Of a stretch of DNA of 21,295 nucleotides, positions 7,591 to 14,902 are shown in pieces (the first letter of the stretch is position 1; each line of letters starts with the position of its first letter). The notes below the pieces were generated by a model. That model was not told the DNA's origin. It did not search any database and worked only from the letters and a program-made list of their open reading frames with translations. This stretch comes from UBA11612 sp963976395 (lineage in GTDB: Bacteria; Pseudomonadota; Alphaproteobacteria; Rhodospirillales; Rhodospirillaceae): NCBI GenBank assembly GCA_963976395.1, contig CAXBLG010000059.1, forward strand, positions 1-21,295. Direction: 5' to 3'. The translations under genes and the position numbers were made by a program.

Positions 7591-7621
7591 AACCCGCCGA
7601 GTTTTAGCTTGGCGGGTTTTT
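7591..7621 (+). terminator. Intrinsic terminator
   Basis: AACCCGCC (7591-7598) pairs with GGCGGGTT (7611-7618). The stem extends inward with GAG/CTT (one G-T pair) to a six-base loop, and five T's end at 7621. It ends the rightward transcript of the histone-like gene. On the minus strand the stem is followed by few T's, so it would stop the convergent aminotransferase transcript less well. Confidence 0.85.
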
Positions 7622-7670
7622 CATTGCCTGCCCGGCGGGAGCGCCGCCCCCCTCCGAATCCCAGCAAATC

Positions 7671-8870
7671 TCACGTATTTTCGCGGTCCAAAACCGCCTG
7701 CGCGGCGGCTTGCGCCCGGCCGGCGTGCACCGCTCCACCGGCAGACAACAACGTACTTTCAAGCGCCGCAAGACACGTCAGAACGTGTGCCTTGGTTGCG
7801 CTTTGACCCATCAAACCAATGCGCCAAACTTTGCCCGCCCACGGCCCAAGACCCGCTCCGATTTCCAAATTAAAGTTCGCAAGCAGATGCCTCCGCACCA
7901 TAGCTTCATCTATACCATCTGGAATTTCGACGGCGTTTAATTGCGGCAGACGAATATCTGCCGTCACCTTCATGGCTAGTCCCATAGCCTCAAAGCCGGA
8001 GACCAATGCGCGGTGCATGACCGCATGCCGGGTCCACGCGGCGTCCAAGCCCTCTTCTTCCAACATCAACAGCGCTTCGTGCAAACCGTACAGCGCGTTG
8101 ACCGGCGCGGTGTGGTGATAACTCCGCCCGCCCCCGGCCGGTCCGCCCCAGTACCCCATGACCAATGACAGGTCCAAGAACCAGCTTTGGACCTTTGTGC
8201 GGCGGGACTTGATGGCGTCAGCCGCCCGCGCGCTGAAGGTCATCGGCGAAAGACCGGGCGGACACGACAGACATTTTTGCGTTCCCGAATACACCGCGTC
8301 CGCGCCCCAAGCGTCCACAGCGACCGGAATTCCGCCCAAACTCGTCACCGCATCCACAATGGACAATGCGCCCGCATCAGCGGCAATGCGGCAAATAGCG
8401 GCTGCATCCGATTGTACCCCCGTAGAGGTTTCGGCATGCACGAATGCCACGACCTTGGCTTCGGGATTGGCTTTCAGTGCGGTTTTGACGGCGTCCGGAT
8501 CCACAGCTTCGCCCCAGGGCGCCTCAACCATCACGGTACGCGCCCCGCAGCGCTCGGCATTTTCCTTCATACGTCCGCCGAACACACCATTGCTGCAAAT
8601 AACGGCTGTATCGCCGGGTTCCAGAAGATTGACGAAACAACATTCCATTCCCGCCGATCCGGGAGCCGAAAGCGGGATCGTCAGTTCGTTCTCTGTTTGG
8701 AACGCACGGCGCAACAAGGCCTTTATATCGTCCATAAGAGCCACAAAATCGGGGTCTAGATGCCCCACGGTCGGACGCGCCATAGCGCTTAGGACCCGTG
8801 GATGAACATCCGATGGTCCCGGCCCCATGAGAAGGCGGCGAGACGGTGTGGTGAGGTTTGAATTTCGCAT
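7671..8870 (-). CDS. PLP-dependent class V aminotransferase, alanine/serine-glyoxylate type
   Basis: 399 residues. The N-terminal 'LLMGPGPSDVHPRVLSAM' and 'GHLDPDF' are hallmarks of the alanine-glyoxylate / serine-glyoxylate / serine-pyruvate aminotransferase group. 'PGSAGMECCFVNLLEPGD' forms the cofactor phosphate region, Asp173 in 'IVDAVTSLGG' contacts the pyridine ring, and Lys199 in 'YSGTQKCLSC' is the expected Schiff-base lysine. Late motifs 'SYHHTAPVNALYGLHEAL' and 'VWRIGLMGQSA' also fit. The enzyme would move an amino group from alanine or serine to glyoxylate or pyruvate in the cytoplasm (photorespiration-like glyoxylate removal, serine cycle or purine/glycine metabolism). No pathway neighbours are adjacent, so the substrate is open. 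No clear Shine-Dalgarno precedes the ATG. The length is normal and the gene is intact. Confidence 0.9.
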   Translation of the reverse strand: MRNSNLTTPSRRLLMGPGPSDVHPRVLSAMARPTVGHLDPDFVALMDDIKALLRRAFQTENELTIPLSAPGSAGMECCFVNLLEPGDTAVICSNGVFGGRMKENAERCGARTVMVEAPWGEAVDPDAVKTALKANPEAKVVAFVHAETSTGVQSDAAAICRIAADAGALSIVDAVTSLGGIPVAVDAWGADAVYSGTQKCLSCPPGLSPMTFSARAADAIKSRRTKVQSWFLDLSLVMGYWGGPAGGGRSYHHTAPVNALYGLHEALLMLEEEGLDAAWTRHAVMHRALVSGFEAMGLAMKVTADIRLPQLNAVEIPDGIDEAMVRRHLLANFNLEIGAGLGPWAGKVWRIGLMGQSATKAHVLTCLAALESTLLSAGGAVHAGRAQAAAQAVLDRENT

Positions 8871-8973
8871 GGCAAGACAGATCCCGGCTTAGTGATAAGA
8901 AGGCGGGCGCAATCTGCCAGAGCCGACCGCTCACCGAAAGCCCGAATACCCCGTTTGAGGAGATACATATTTT

Positions 8974-10878
8974 TTGGGCTCCCTAACGCGGCATGCTATG
9001 TATATCCCGCTATTCATGACATATGAGCGCACAAGCGCGATTGTGGCCAGTGTCACACTGGCCCGCAAATGGACCCTTAACAATTTTCTTCTGGCCCCAA
9101 CAGTGACCACCGATCAAATCCTGCTGTTCGCCATTTTGGCGGGCGTTCTTGGCTTCCTTCTTTGGGGACGCTGGCGCTACGACGTTGTCGCCTTCTCGGC
9201 CCTGCTTGTTGCCGTTGTAACCGGCGTTATACCCGCGACCCACGCTTTCGACGGCTTCGGCCATTCCGCGACTGTGGTAGTGGCCCTCGTGCTCGTGGTC
9301 GGTCACGGCCTGTCCCGTTCGGGGGTCGTTGAACTTATTGCCAGCAAGATCATCCGCGCGGGGACCTCTCTGTCCAGCCACATCGGCGTGATGTCGGCCC
9401 TAGCGGCGACTTTATCGTCGCTCATGAACAACGTGGCCGCCTTGGCCCTGCTGATGCCGCTGGATATCGAAACGGCCGCCAAGGAGAAGCGCAGTCCTGC
9501 ACTAACCCTAATGCCGATCTCCTTTGCTTCTATTCTGGGTGGCCTCGTGACCCTTATCGGCACACCTCCGAACATCGTCATCGCGACGTTCCGTGAAAAG
9601 ACTCTCGGCGAGCCTTTTAAGATGTTCGATTTCGCGCCCGTTGGAGCGGCTTGTGCCGTGGTCGGCATTATTTTCGTGACCCTGGTCGGCTGGCGGCTGA
9701 TCCCGGCGACGCGAATAGACAAAAACGTCCCCAAAGACCTTTTCAAACTCGATGATTATATCGCTGAACTCAAAGTCGCCGAGGACAACGATCTTGTGGG
9801 TAAACGCCTCGGGGAGTTGGATGAGCCCGCCGAAAGCAAAGAGGTGCAAGTCCTCGGATTGATCCGTAACGGCCATCACATGGGTGCCAGCGGCTATCTT
9901 ATAATTGAGGCCGGCGACATTTTAGTGGTTCAGGCCGGACCCAAAGCGATTGAAGGTTTCGCCGGTAGCCTTGGCCTAAAGTATGTGGATGTGGAACTCG
10001 GGCCCGGCCATTTAAAAGACGCTCGGTTAGAGTTGATGGAAGCGGTGGTGACGAAAGACGCCATTTTGGACGGACGCTCCGCCCTTTCGCTTGGACTTTT
10101 AAGCCGCTACAGCGTCCACCTTCTGGGCGTGTCTCGCAGTGGCCACCGGTTTCGCGAGCGTGTCCGTCAGCTCGCATTGCGCGCGGGGGACGTGCTTTTG
10201 CTCCTGGGCAACAAGGAACGCTTAACGGAGGCCACCCATCGTCTGGGCTGCCTACCCCTTGCCGAACGCGGCCTGCATGTCATGCAGCGTGAAAAAGCCT
10301 CGCTGGCAATCATCGTGTTTATCGCAGCCATCACTACGGCAAGCTTCGGGTTTCTTGATCTCACAGCCGCGTTGGCCATTGTCGCGTTGCTGTACGTAAT
10401 TTTGGAGATTGTCCCGCTTCGCGAGCTTTATGAGGCTGTGGAATGGCCGGTGATCGTTCTGCTGGGGTCGCTCATTCCGTTGGGCGGGGCGTTTGAGTCC
10501 TCTGGAGGCACAGCCATCGTTGCAAGCGGTCTTTTGAGTCTGTCGGAAGGCTATTCGCCGGTCGTAGTGTTGACTGTTCTTATGGTCATCACCATGACTC
10601 TCTCGGACGTACTCAATAACGTCGCCACGGCCATTATCGCAGCGCCCGTGGCGCTGGAAATCGCCGCCACCTTGGAAGTAAACCCCGACCCCTTTCTGAT
10701 GGCGGTCGCGGTCTCCTCCTCCTGCGCGTTCCTGACGCCCATCGGACACAAGAACAACACCCTGGTCATGGGGCCCGGCGGCTACAGTTTCGGCGACTAC
10801 TGGCGTATGGGGCTTCCTCTGGAGATTCTCATCCTACTCGTCGCTATACCGATGATTTTGATCGTCTGGCCGCTTTAA
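8974..10878 (+). CDS. SLC13/DASS-type anion carrier with two RCK_C (TrkA-C) domains
   Basis: 634 residues from a TTG at 8974, chosen because GAGGAGA (8957-8963) lies ten bases upstream. ATGs at 8998 and 9016, or a GTG at 9103 ('TTDQILLFAILAGVLG', where many relatives begin), are possible, so the N-terminus is uncertain. The N-terminal half has helices and the family motifs 'SSLMNNVAALALLMP' and 'LIGTPPNIVI'. Two soluble RCK_C-like segments follow (about 262-340 and 350-425: 'NDLVGKRLGEL', 'IEAGDILVVQAG', 'ALRAGDVLLLLGN'). The second helix half has 'LSDVLNNVATAIIAAP' and 'TPIGHKNNTLVMGPGGY'. Such inner-membrane proteins are linked to uptake of sulfate, dicarboxylates or other anions; the RCK_C domains are presumed to sense a ligand. 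The substrate is not assignable. It is convergent with the MscS gene, 15 bases apart. Confidence 0.9.
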   Translation: MGSLTRHAMYIPLFMTYERTSAIVASVTLARKWTLNNFLLAPTVTTDQILLFAILAGVLGFLLWGRWRYDVVAFSALLVAVVTGVIPATHAFDGFGHSATVVVALVLVVGHGLSRSGVVELIASKIIRAGTSLSSHIGVMSALAATLSSLMNNVAALALLMPLDIETAAKEKRSPALTLMPISFASILGGLVTLIGTPPNIVIATFREKTLGEPFKMFDFAPVGAACAVVGIIFVTLVGWRLIPATRIDKNVPKDLFKLDDYIAELKVAEDNDLVGKRLGELDEPAESKEVQVLGLIRNGHHMGASGYLIIEAGDILVVQAGPKAIEGFAGSLGLKYVDVELGPGHLKDARLELMEAVVTKDAILDGRSALSLGLLSRYSVHLLGVSRSGHRFRERVRQLALRAGDVLLLLGNKERLTEATHRLGCLPLAERGLHVMQREKASLAIIVFIAAITTASFGFLDLTAALAIVALLYVILEIVPLRELYEAVEWPVIVLLGSLIPLGGAFESSGGTAIVASGLLSLSEGYSPVVVLTVLMVITMTLSDVLNNVATAIIAAPVALEIAATLEVNPDPFLMAVAVSSSCAFLTPIGHKNNTLVMGPGGYSFGDYWRMGLPLEILILLVAIPMILIVWPL

Positions 10879-10893
10879 AACGCAGCGCCGAGA

Positions 10894-12039
10894 TCAACCA
10901 TCTGACGGCGGCGTGAATACTTCGGGTTTCTCGGACGGCAGCGTGTGGACATAAAGGCTGCGGCTCGGGAAAGCAAAGCCTGTACCTGCGCCTTCAACAA
11001 CGTCCTTCACCTTGTAGGCTAGCTGCTCCTTGATCTTGAGCCACTCGCCCCATTTGGTGGTCCGGGTAAAACAGTACAGTAATATGTCGATTGAAGAATC
11101 GTTGAAGCTATCGATGCGCACAAAGGTGGAAACCTCATCCGGCGATGCAAATTCGTCATTTCCCGTGATGTACTCTTCAATTGAATCCCGGATCTTACGC
11201 AGTTGATCGATTGTCGTGCTGTATTCCACGCCAATAACCCAATAAATCCGCCGATGAGTCATTCCTGTGAAGTTTGTCACCGCATTGTCAGACAACTTTG
11301 CATTGGGAACGAAAACCGGCGCTTTGTCGAATCGGCGCACCAGAGTGGAGCGAAATCCAATGGATTCGACATTCCCCTCGGCCACCCCATCTACAAGAAC
11401 CCAATCGCCAATGTTGAAACGGCGCTCGGCTAAAATCAGTAAGCCCGCGATCAGATTTTTAAACAGATCCTGCGCGCCCAAAGCTACCGCAACACCAATC
11501 AATCCAAAGCCAGCGAGTACCGGGCCGACAGATATGCCCCAAACCTCCAAGACAGTTGCAACACCGATCACAAAGACGGCTATGCGCAAAAATTTGACCA
11601 GCCAGTCCACCATCGCAGAGGTCAGAAGTGACCGCAGCTTTTCAATGGACGAACTAAGAGGACCGAGAAGACGGTATATTCCCCAAAACAATGCAAAAAC
11701 AATCAGGGTTCTATTGAAGCGCCCCGACACAAGATCAAGATCGCCTTCCAAATTAAGATGCTGGAATGCGAAGAACACACCCACGACAACAGGCACAAAG
11801 CGAATAGGCGGACGGAGTGCTTCCATAACCTCGGCACTGATCAAAGAGCCGCGGCGGTTCGCGTAAGCCTCGACGCGGTTCAGAACAAACCAGGTGAACA
11901 CGCGGCGGATGAGCAGAAAAAGAACCAAGATTCCCAGGGCGGTGAATATGCGCCCGAAGTCGATGCCCATGAACCCGTGCTGCCACACATCAACAACGAG
12001 GGCTGGAAATTCGCCGAATTTGGAGCCGATCTGGTCCAT
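10894..12039 (-). CDS. Small-conductance mechanosensitive channel (MscS family)
   Basis: 381 residues, 'MDQIGSKFGEF...' to '...VFTPPSDG'. Three to five N-terminal helices lead to the conserved pore helix and start of the beta domain, about residues 174-215: 'AGFGLIGVAVALGAQDLF', then 'NLIAGLLILAERRFNIGDWV'. Next come 'GNVESIGFRSTLVRRFD' and 'VPNAKLSDNAVTNFT', all typical of MscS. The protein opens under membrane tension in hypo-osmotic shock and releases solutes. It lies 84 bases downstream of, and in the same direction as, the MarR gene, so the two may be cotranscribed. It is back to back with the solute-synthesis genes, which fits an osmotic role. Only a weak AGAGAGTG precedes the ATG. Confidence 0.93.
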   Translation of the reverse strand: MDQIGSKFGEFPALVVDVWQHGFMGIDFGRIFTALGILVLFLLIRRVFTWFVLNRVEAYANRRGSLISAEVMEALRPPIRFVPVVVGVFFAFQHLNLEGDLDLVSGRFNRTLIVFALFWGIYRLLGPLSSSIEKLRSLLTSAMVDWLVKFLRIAVFVIGVATVLEVWGISVGPVLAGFGLIGVAVALGAQDLFKNLIAGLLILAERRFNIGDWVLVDGVAEGNVESIGFRSTLVRRFDKAPVFVPNAKLSDNAVTNFTGMTHRRIYWVIGVEYSTTIDQLRKIRDSIEEYITGNDEFASPDEVSTFVRIDSFNDSSIDILLYCFTRTTKWGEWLKIKEQLAYKVKDVVEGAGTGFAFPSRSLYVHTLPSEKPEVFTPPSDG

Positions 12040-12102
12040 GTCACACTCTCTCTATCGCTCTATAAAATCACGAGGGGGTTGGTAGGCCCGCAGCACTCAG
12101 CA

Positions 12103-12122
12103 CAGGAGACAGGAAACTCCTG
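12103..12122 (-). other. Hairpin between the MarR and MscS genes
   Basis: CAGGAG (12103-12108) and CTCCTG (12117-12122) are perfect complements around an eight-base loop, directly after the MarR stop codon. No T-run follows on the minus strand, so it is more likely an mRNA stability or partial attenuation element than a full terminator. Confidence 0.35.
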
Positions 12123-12123
12123 C

Positions 12124-12639
12124 CTAAGATTTAGGGGCCGTCGACGCCAAGCCTTTCGCTTTCTGTGCGGACCGGTCAACCGGACCGATGTCGAGCACGG
12201 GCGAGGCGTCTAAGTAAGCTGCGTTCATCAAATGGGCAATGCGCTCAACAGCGGACAAGACCGAGGTTTGCTCCCAGTCGGCGAGCTTACCGAAATTATC
12301 CAGGAATATCGATTGCAGAAGCCTCGGCGCTTGTTCCAGCGCTTCCCGACCAGTGGCGGACAGGGATACATACACCTTTCGGCGGTCTTCCTGGCCTCGA
12401 TGCCGCTCGACAAACTTGCGTTCCTCTAGTCTGTCGATGATCGCCGTTACGGTCGCTTGGTTCAAATTCACCTGCTTTGCTAAATCTCCGATTGTCGTCG
12501 GCAGATCACCCTCGAGGAGTTGAAGCACGAGAATCTGCGAAGTCGTCAGTTCCGTCTGCCTTGCCAGTAGCTTCGCGTTAAAATCCGTAGCCTGGATAAT
12601 TCGCCGAAGGGCAATCAAAACGGCTTTACCCGCATCCAT
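12124..12639 (-). CDS. MarR-family transcriptional regulator, candidate EctR-like regulator of the ectoine genes
   Basis: 171 residues. The winged helix-turn-helix is clear: 'LTTSQILVLQLLEGDLPTTI', then 'GDLAKQVNLNQATVTAIIDR' with the recognition helix, and the wing 'RRKVYVSLSATGREAL' (about residues 33-100). The start is supported by AAGGA on the minus strand about ten bases upstream of the ATG. In several halotolerant proteobacteria a MarR-type regulator (EctR) sits next to the ect genes and represses them at low salt. The divergent position here, 284 bases from ectA, supports that role, but the assignment rests on context. The C-terminal tail (about 145-171) is low in conserved motifs. Confidence 0.88.
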   Translation of the reverse strand: MDAGKAVLIALRRIIQATDFNAKLLARQTELTTSQILVLQLLEGDLPTTIGDLAKQVNLNQATVTAIIDRLEERKFVERHRGQEDRRKVYVSLSATGREALEQAPRLLQSIFLDNFGKLADWEQTSVLSAVERIAHLMNAAYLDASPVLDIGPVDRSAQKAKGLASTAPKS

Positions 12640-12650
12640 ATCTTTACGTC

Positions 12651-12666
12651 CTTATTTGCTTATTTG
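12651..12666. repeat. Tandem 8-base repeat upstream of the MarR gene
   Basis: CTTATTTG occurs twice in a row (12651-12658 and 12659-12666), overlapping the likely ribosome binding site region of the MarR message. It could be a binding site for autoregulation or chance in an AT-rich spacer. Confidence 0.35.
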
Positions 12667-12780
12667 GGGCTTGCTCTATGTATCATGACGCAAATCCCGC
12701 TTTGGTAGCATTTTAGCGCCTGAACAACGCAAATCCTGATTCCTGGGGGAATCTGAAGCTGTTAGCGGTCAACATCCAAC

Positions 12781-12860
12781 CAATGGGTAAAATATTTGAC
12801 TGTAAATATATATAGTTCTTACCGAAAATTTAGTTAACTTATTGAATTATATTATTATTT
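12781..12860. promoter_or_regulatory. AT-rich control region between MarR and ectA
   Basis: Only 15 of these 80 bases are G or C, far below the neighbouring genes. It contains the palindromes AAATATTT (about 12791-12798) and AGTTAACT (12832-12839) just upstream of the ectA promoter. This is a natural place for an operator of the MarR protein or for nucleoid proteins; the actual site is not established. Confidence 0.4.
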
Positions 12861-12861
12861 A

Positions 12862-12890
12862 TTGACATCCCCTCTACCGTTCCTTATGTA
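12862..12890 (+). promoter_or_regulatory. Likely promoter of ectA-ectB
   Basis: A perfect TTGACA (12862-12867) is followed after 17 bases by TATGTA (12885-12890). Transcription would begin near 12897, leaving a leader of about 27 bases that contains GAAGG (12910-12914) before the ATG at 12924. A consensus -35 with a weak -10 is compatible with a regulated sigma-70 promoter. Confidence 0.55.
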
Positions 12891-12923
12891 ACCTCTTCAC
12901 ATATATATTGAAGGCCAAAATAA

Positions 12924-13490
12924 ATGCCGGTTATTGAGCTGCCCGAAGCAGCCTCATCCGAACAGAAAGACGCGGACCCGCGAACGACCATCAGAGCCCC
13001 GCGCGCCGAAGACGGTGCGCAGGTGCTGAAATTGATAAAGCGGTGTCCGCCGCTCGACCAGAATTCCGCCTATTGCTACCTCCTTCAGTGCAGCCAATTC
13101 GCCGACACCAGCGCCATCGCAGAAATGGACGGAACCACAGTCGGCTTTATTTCGGGTCACAGACTCCCGAATGATCCGGACGCTCTTTTTATCTGGCAGG
13201 TAGCGGTAGCGGAAGAAGCCCGGGGTCAAGGACTGGGCCGTAAAATGATGCTCGACATTCTTCGCCGCCCGACGTCAGTCGGCTTTACTCATCTTCTTGC
13301 GACGGCGACAGACGACAACACCTCGTCCAAGGGCATGTTTCAATCCCTCGCCAGGGTTCTCGAAACCGACATGGGTCAATCTCTCTTGTTTGACCAAGAC
13401 ATTCACTTTGCCGGCGCGCACGAGTCCGAAATTCTTTTGACCATCGGACCATTCAGCGCCCAAATTAATAAAGGACAGACCTCATCATGA
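12924..13490 (+). CDS. ectA: L-2,4-diaminobutyrate gamma-acetyltransferase EctA
   Basis: 188 residues, GNAT fold. It transfers acetyl from acetyl-CoA to L-2,4-diaminobutyrate, giving N-gamma-acetyl-diaminobutyrate, the second step of ectoine synthesis. EctA-specific motifs are present: 'CPPLDQNSAYCYLLQCSQF' (about 41-59), 'LFIWQVAVAEEARGQGLG' with the acetyl-CoA loop at 100-105, and the C-terminal 'HESEILLTIGPF'. The usual 'C-x-HF' His is Gln here (Gln58). The start has GAAGG nine bases upstream. The stop overlaps the ectB start in an ATGA (13487-13490), so the two are translationally coupled. The gene is first in the rightward operon after a consensus -35. Confidence 0.95.
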   Translation: MPVIELPEAASSEQKDADPRTTIRAPRAEDGAQVLKLIKRCPPLDQNSAYCYLLQCSQFADTSAIAEMDGTTVGFISGHRLPNDPDALFIWQVAVAEEARGQGLGRKMMLDILRRPTSVGFTHLLATATDDNTSSKGMFQSLARVLETDMGQSLLFDQDIHFAGAHESEILLTIGPFSAQINKGQTSS

Positions 13491-14785
13491 ACAAAGTACC
13501 TACACCTAAACGCGAGAGTACGGATACAGACACATTCGACCAGCACGAATCCAGCGTTGCCAGCTATGGAAAATCTTTTCCACGCGTATTTCACAAGGCC
13601 AGCGGCTCTTACATTTACGACGTTGACGGCGGCGCCTATCTTGATTTCCTCGCGGGGGCCGGCAGCCTTAACTACGGTCATAACCATCCGATTTTGGCAA
13701 ACGCCCTGGCCTCTTACATTACTGAGGGCGGCATCGTTCACAGCCTTGATCTTCACACCAAGGCTAAGCAGGGCTTCTTAGAAGCCCTGAATGAAATTGT
13801 CTTGGAGCCGCGCGGTCTTGATTATGTCGCACAGTTCACTGGACCGACTGGTACAAATGCCGTGGAAGCCGCGCTCAAGCTTGCCCGGCGCTTGAAAGGC
13901 CGGACGACTGTTGTCTCCTTCACCAACGGGTTCCATGGCGTGTCGCTCGGCGCCCTCGCCGCAACAGGTAATTATTATCACCGATCGGCTGCACAAATGC
14001 CGCTCACCGGCGTTATCCCGATGCCATACGACGGCTTCATGCGTGATGATATGGACACCCTCGCCTTCTTCGAGCAAATGGTGACAGACCATAGCAGCGG
14101 CCTCGATCATCCCGCCGCCGTTATTCTAGAAACAGTTCAAGGTGAAGGCGGCCTTAACACCGCATCGATGCCGTGGTTGCGTCGCCTGCGCGAGATTTGC
14201 GATCGTCACGACATGGTGATGATCGTTGACGACATCCAAGCCGGCTGCGGACGAACGGGAACATTTTTCAGCTTTGAACCCGCTGACATCAAACCAGACA
14301 TCATTACCCTCTCCAAATCCATAAGCGGCTTTGGCCTCCCAATGGCGATTGCGTTGATTCGCCGCGAACTCGACGAATGGCAGCCGGGCGAACACAACGG
14401 AACTTTCCGCGGCCACAACTACGCCTTCGTCACTGCCGCAGCCGCAATTAAGCATTTCTGGTCTGACGATAGTTTTTCCAAAGACGTCATCAGAAAAAGC
14501 GGGATTCTCAACGAGCTGTTGACCGAAATTGTAGAGTCAATTCCCGGCCATGGCCTTCGGGTGAAAGGCCGCGGCATGATGCAAGGTCTGGATTGTGTGG
14601 ATGGCAAAACCGCCACAGCCGTCAGCCAAGCTGCTTACCGTCGCGGACTTATCATCGAAACCAGCGGCCCCGACGGCGAAGTCGTTAAATGCCTGTGCCC
14701 GTTGACCATCTCTGATGAAGATCTCAAGAAGGGTCTGAAAATCGTTCACGACAGTGCCGCCGAGGTCCTCGGTGCTGCGTCCTGA
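13487..14785 (+). CDS. ectB: L-2,4-diaminobutyrate:2-oxoglutarate aminotransferase EctB
   Basis: 432 residues, class III PLP aminotransferase. It converts aspartate semialdehyde and glutamate to L-2,4-diaminobutyrate, the first step of ectoine synthesis. Features: 'FLAGAGSLNYGHNHP', 'FTGPTGTNAVEAALKLAR', 'SFTNGFHGVSLGALAATGN', 'ILETVQGEGGLNTAS', Asp248 in 'VDDIQAGCGRTG' and the Schiff-base Lys277 in 'ITLSKSISGFGLPMA'. The C-terminal 'HNGTFRGHNYAFVTA' is also typical of EctB. The length is normal. It is coupled to ectA by a 4-base overlap. What normally follows, ectC, is missing: the next gene is a symporter after 117 bases. Confidence 0.96.
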   Translation: MNKVPTPKRESTDTDTFDQHESSVASYGKSFPRVFHKASGSYIYDVDGGAYLDFLAGAGSLNYGHNHPILANALASYITEGGIVHSLDLHTKAKQGFLEALNEIVLEPRGLDYVAQFTGPTGTNAVEAALKLARRLKGRTTVVSFTNGFHGVSLGALAATGNYYHRSAAQMPLTGVIPMPYDGFMRDDMDTLAFFEQMVTDHSSGLDHPAAVILETVQGEGGLNTASMPWLRRLREICDRHDMVMIVDDIQAGCGRTGTFFSFEPADIKPDIITLSKSISGFGLPMAIALIRRELDEWQPGEHNGTFRGHNYAFVTAAAAIKHFWSDDSFSKDVIRKSGILNELLTEIVESIPGHGLRVKGRGMMQGLDCVDGKTATAVSQAAYRRGLIIETSGPDGEVVKCLCPLTISDEDLKKGLKIVHDSAAEVLGAAS

Positions 14786-14843
14786 TATCTGATGGACGGT
14801 TCTGAAACAGACACGCGTGAGCGTTAGTCCTTTAAAGAAAACC

Positions 14844-14865
14844 CAGCACGCCGCATACGGTGCTG
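14844..14865 (+). other. Hairpin between ectB and the symporter gene
   Basis: CAGCA...TGCTG with an inner CCG-CATA-CGG stem can fold in the 117-base spacer. No T-run follows, so readthrough into the symporter is expected. It could set relative mRNA levels of the two parts of the operon. Confidence 0.35.
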
Positions 14866-14902
14866 CCGTTCTCGCATAACGTACGACGAACAAGGAGCGC
14901 AT

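Noticed and set aside
8158..8805. Rightward frames of 190 and 215 codons
   Set aside because: Antisense to the aminotransferase, whose PLP motifs are intact.
14786..14902. Remnant of ectC between ectB and the symporter
   Set aside because: The 117 bases are too short and give no EctC-like residues in any frame I read; only a hairpin and the symporter ribosome site are seen.
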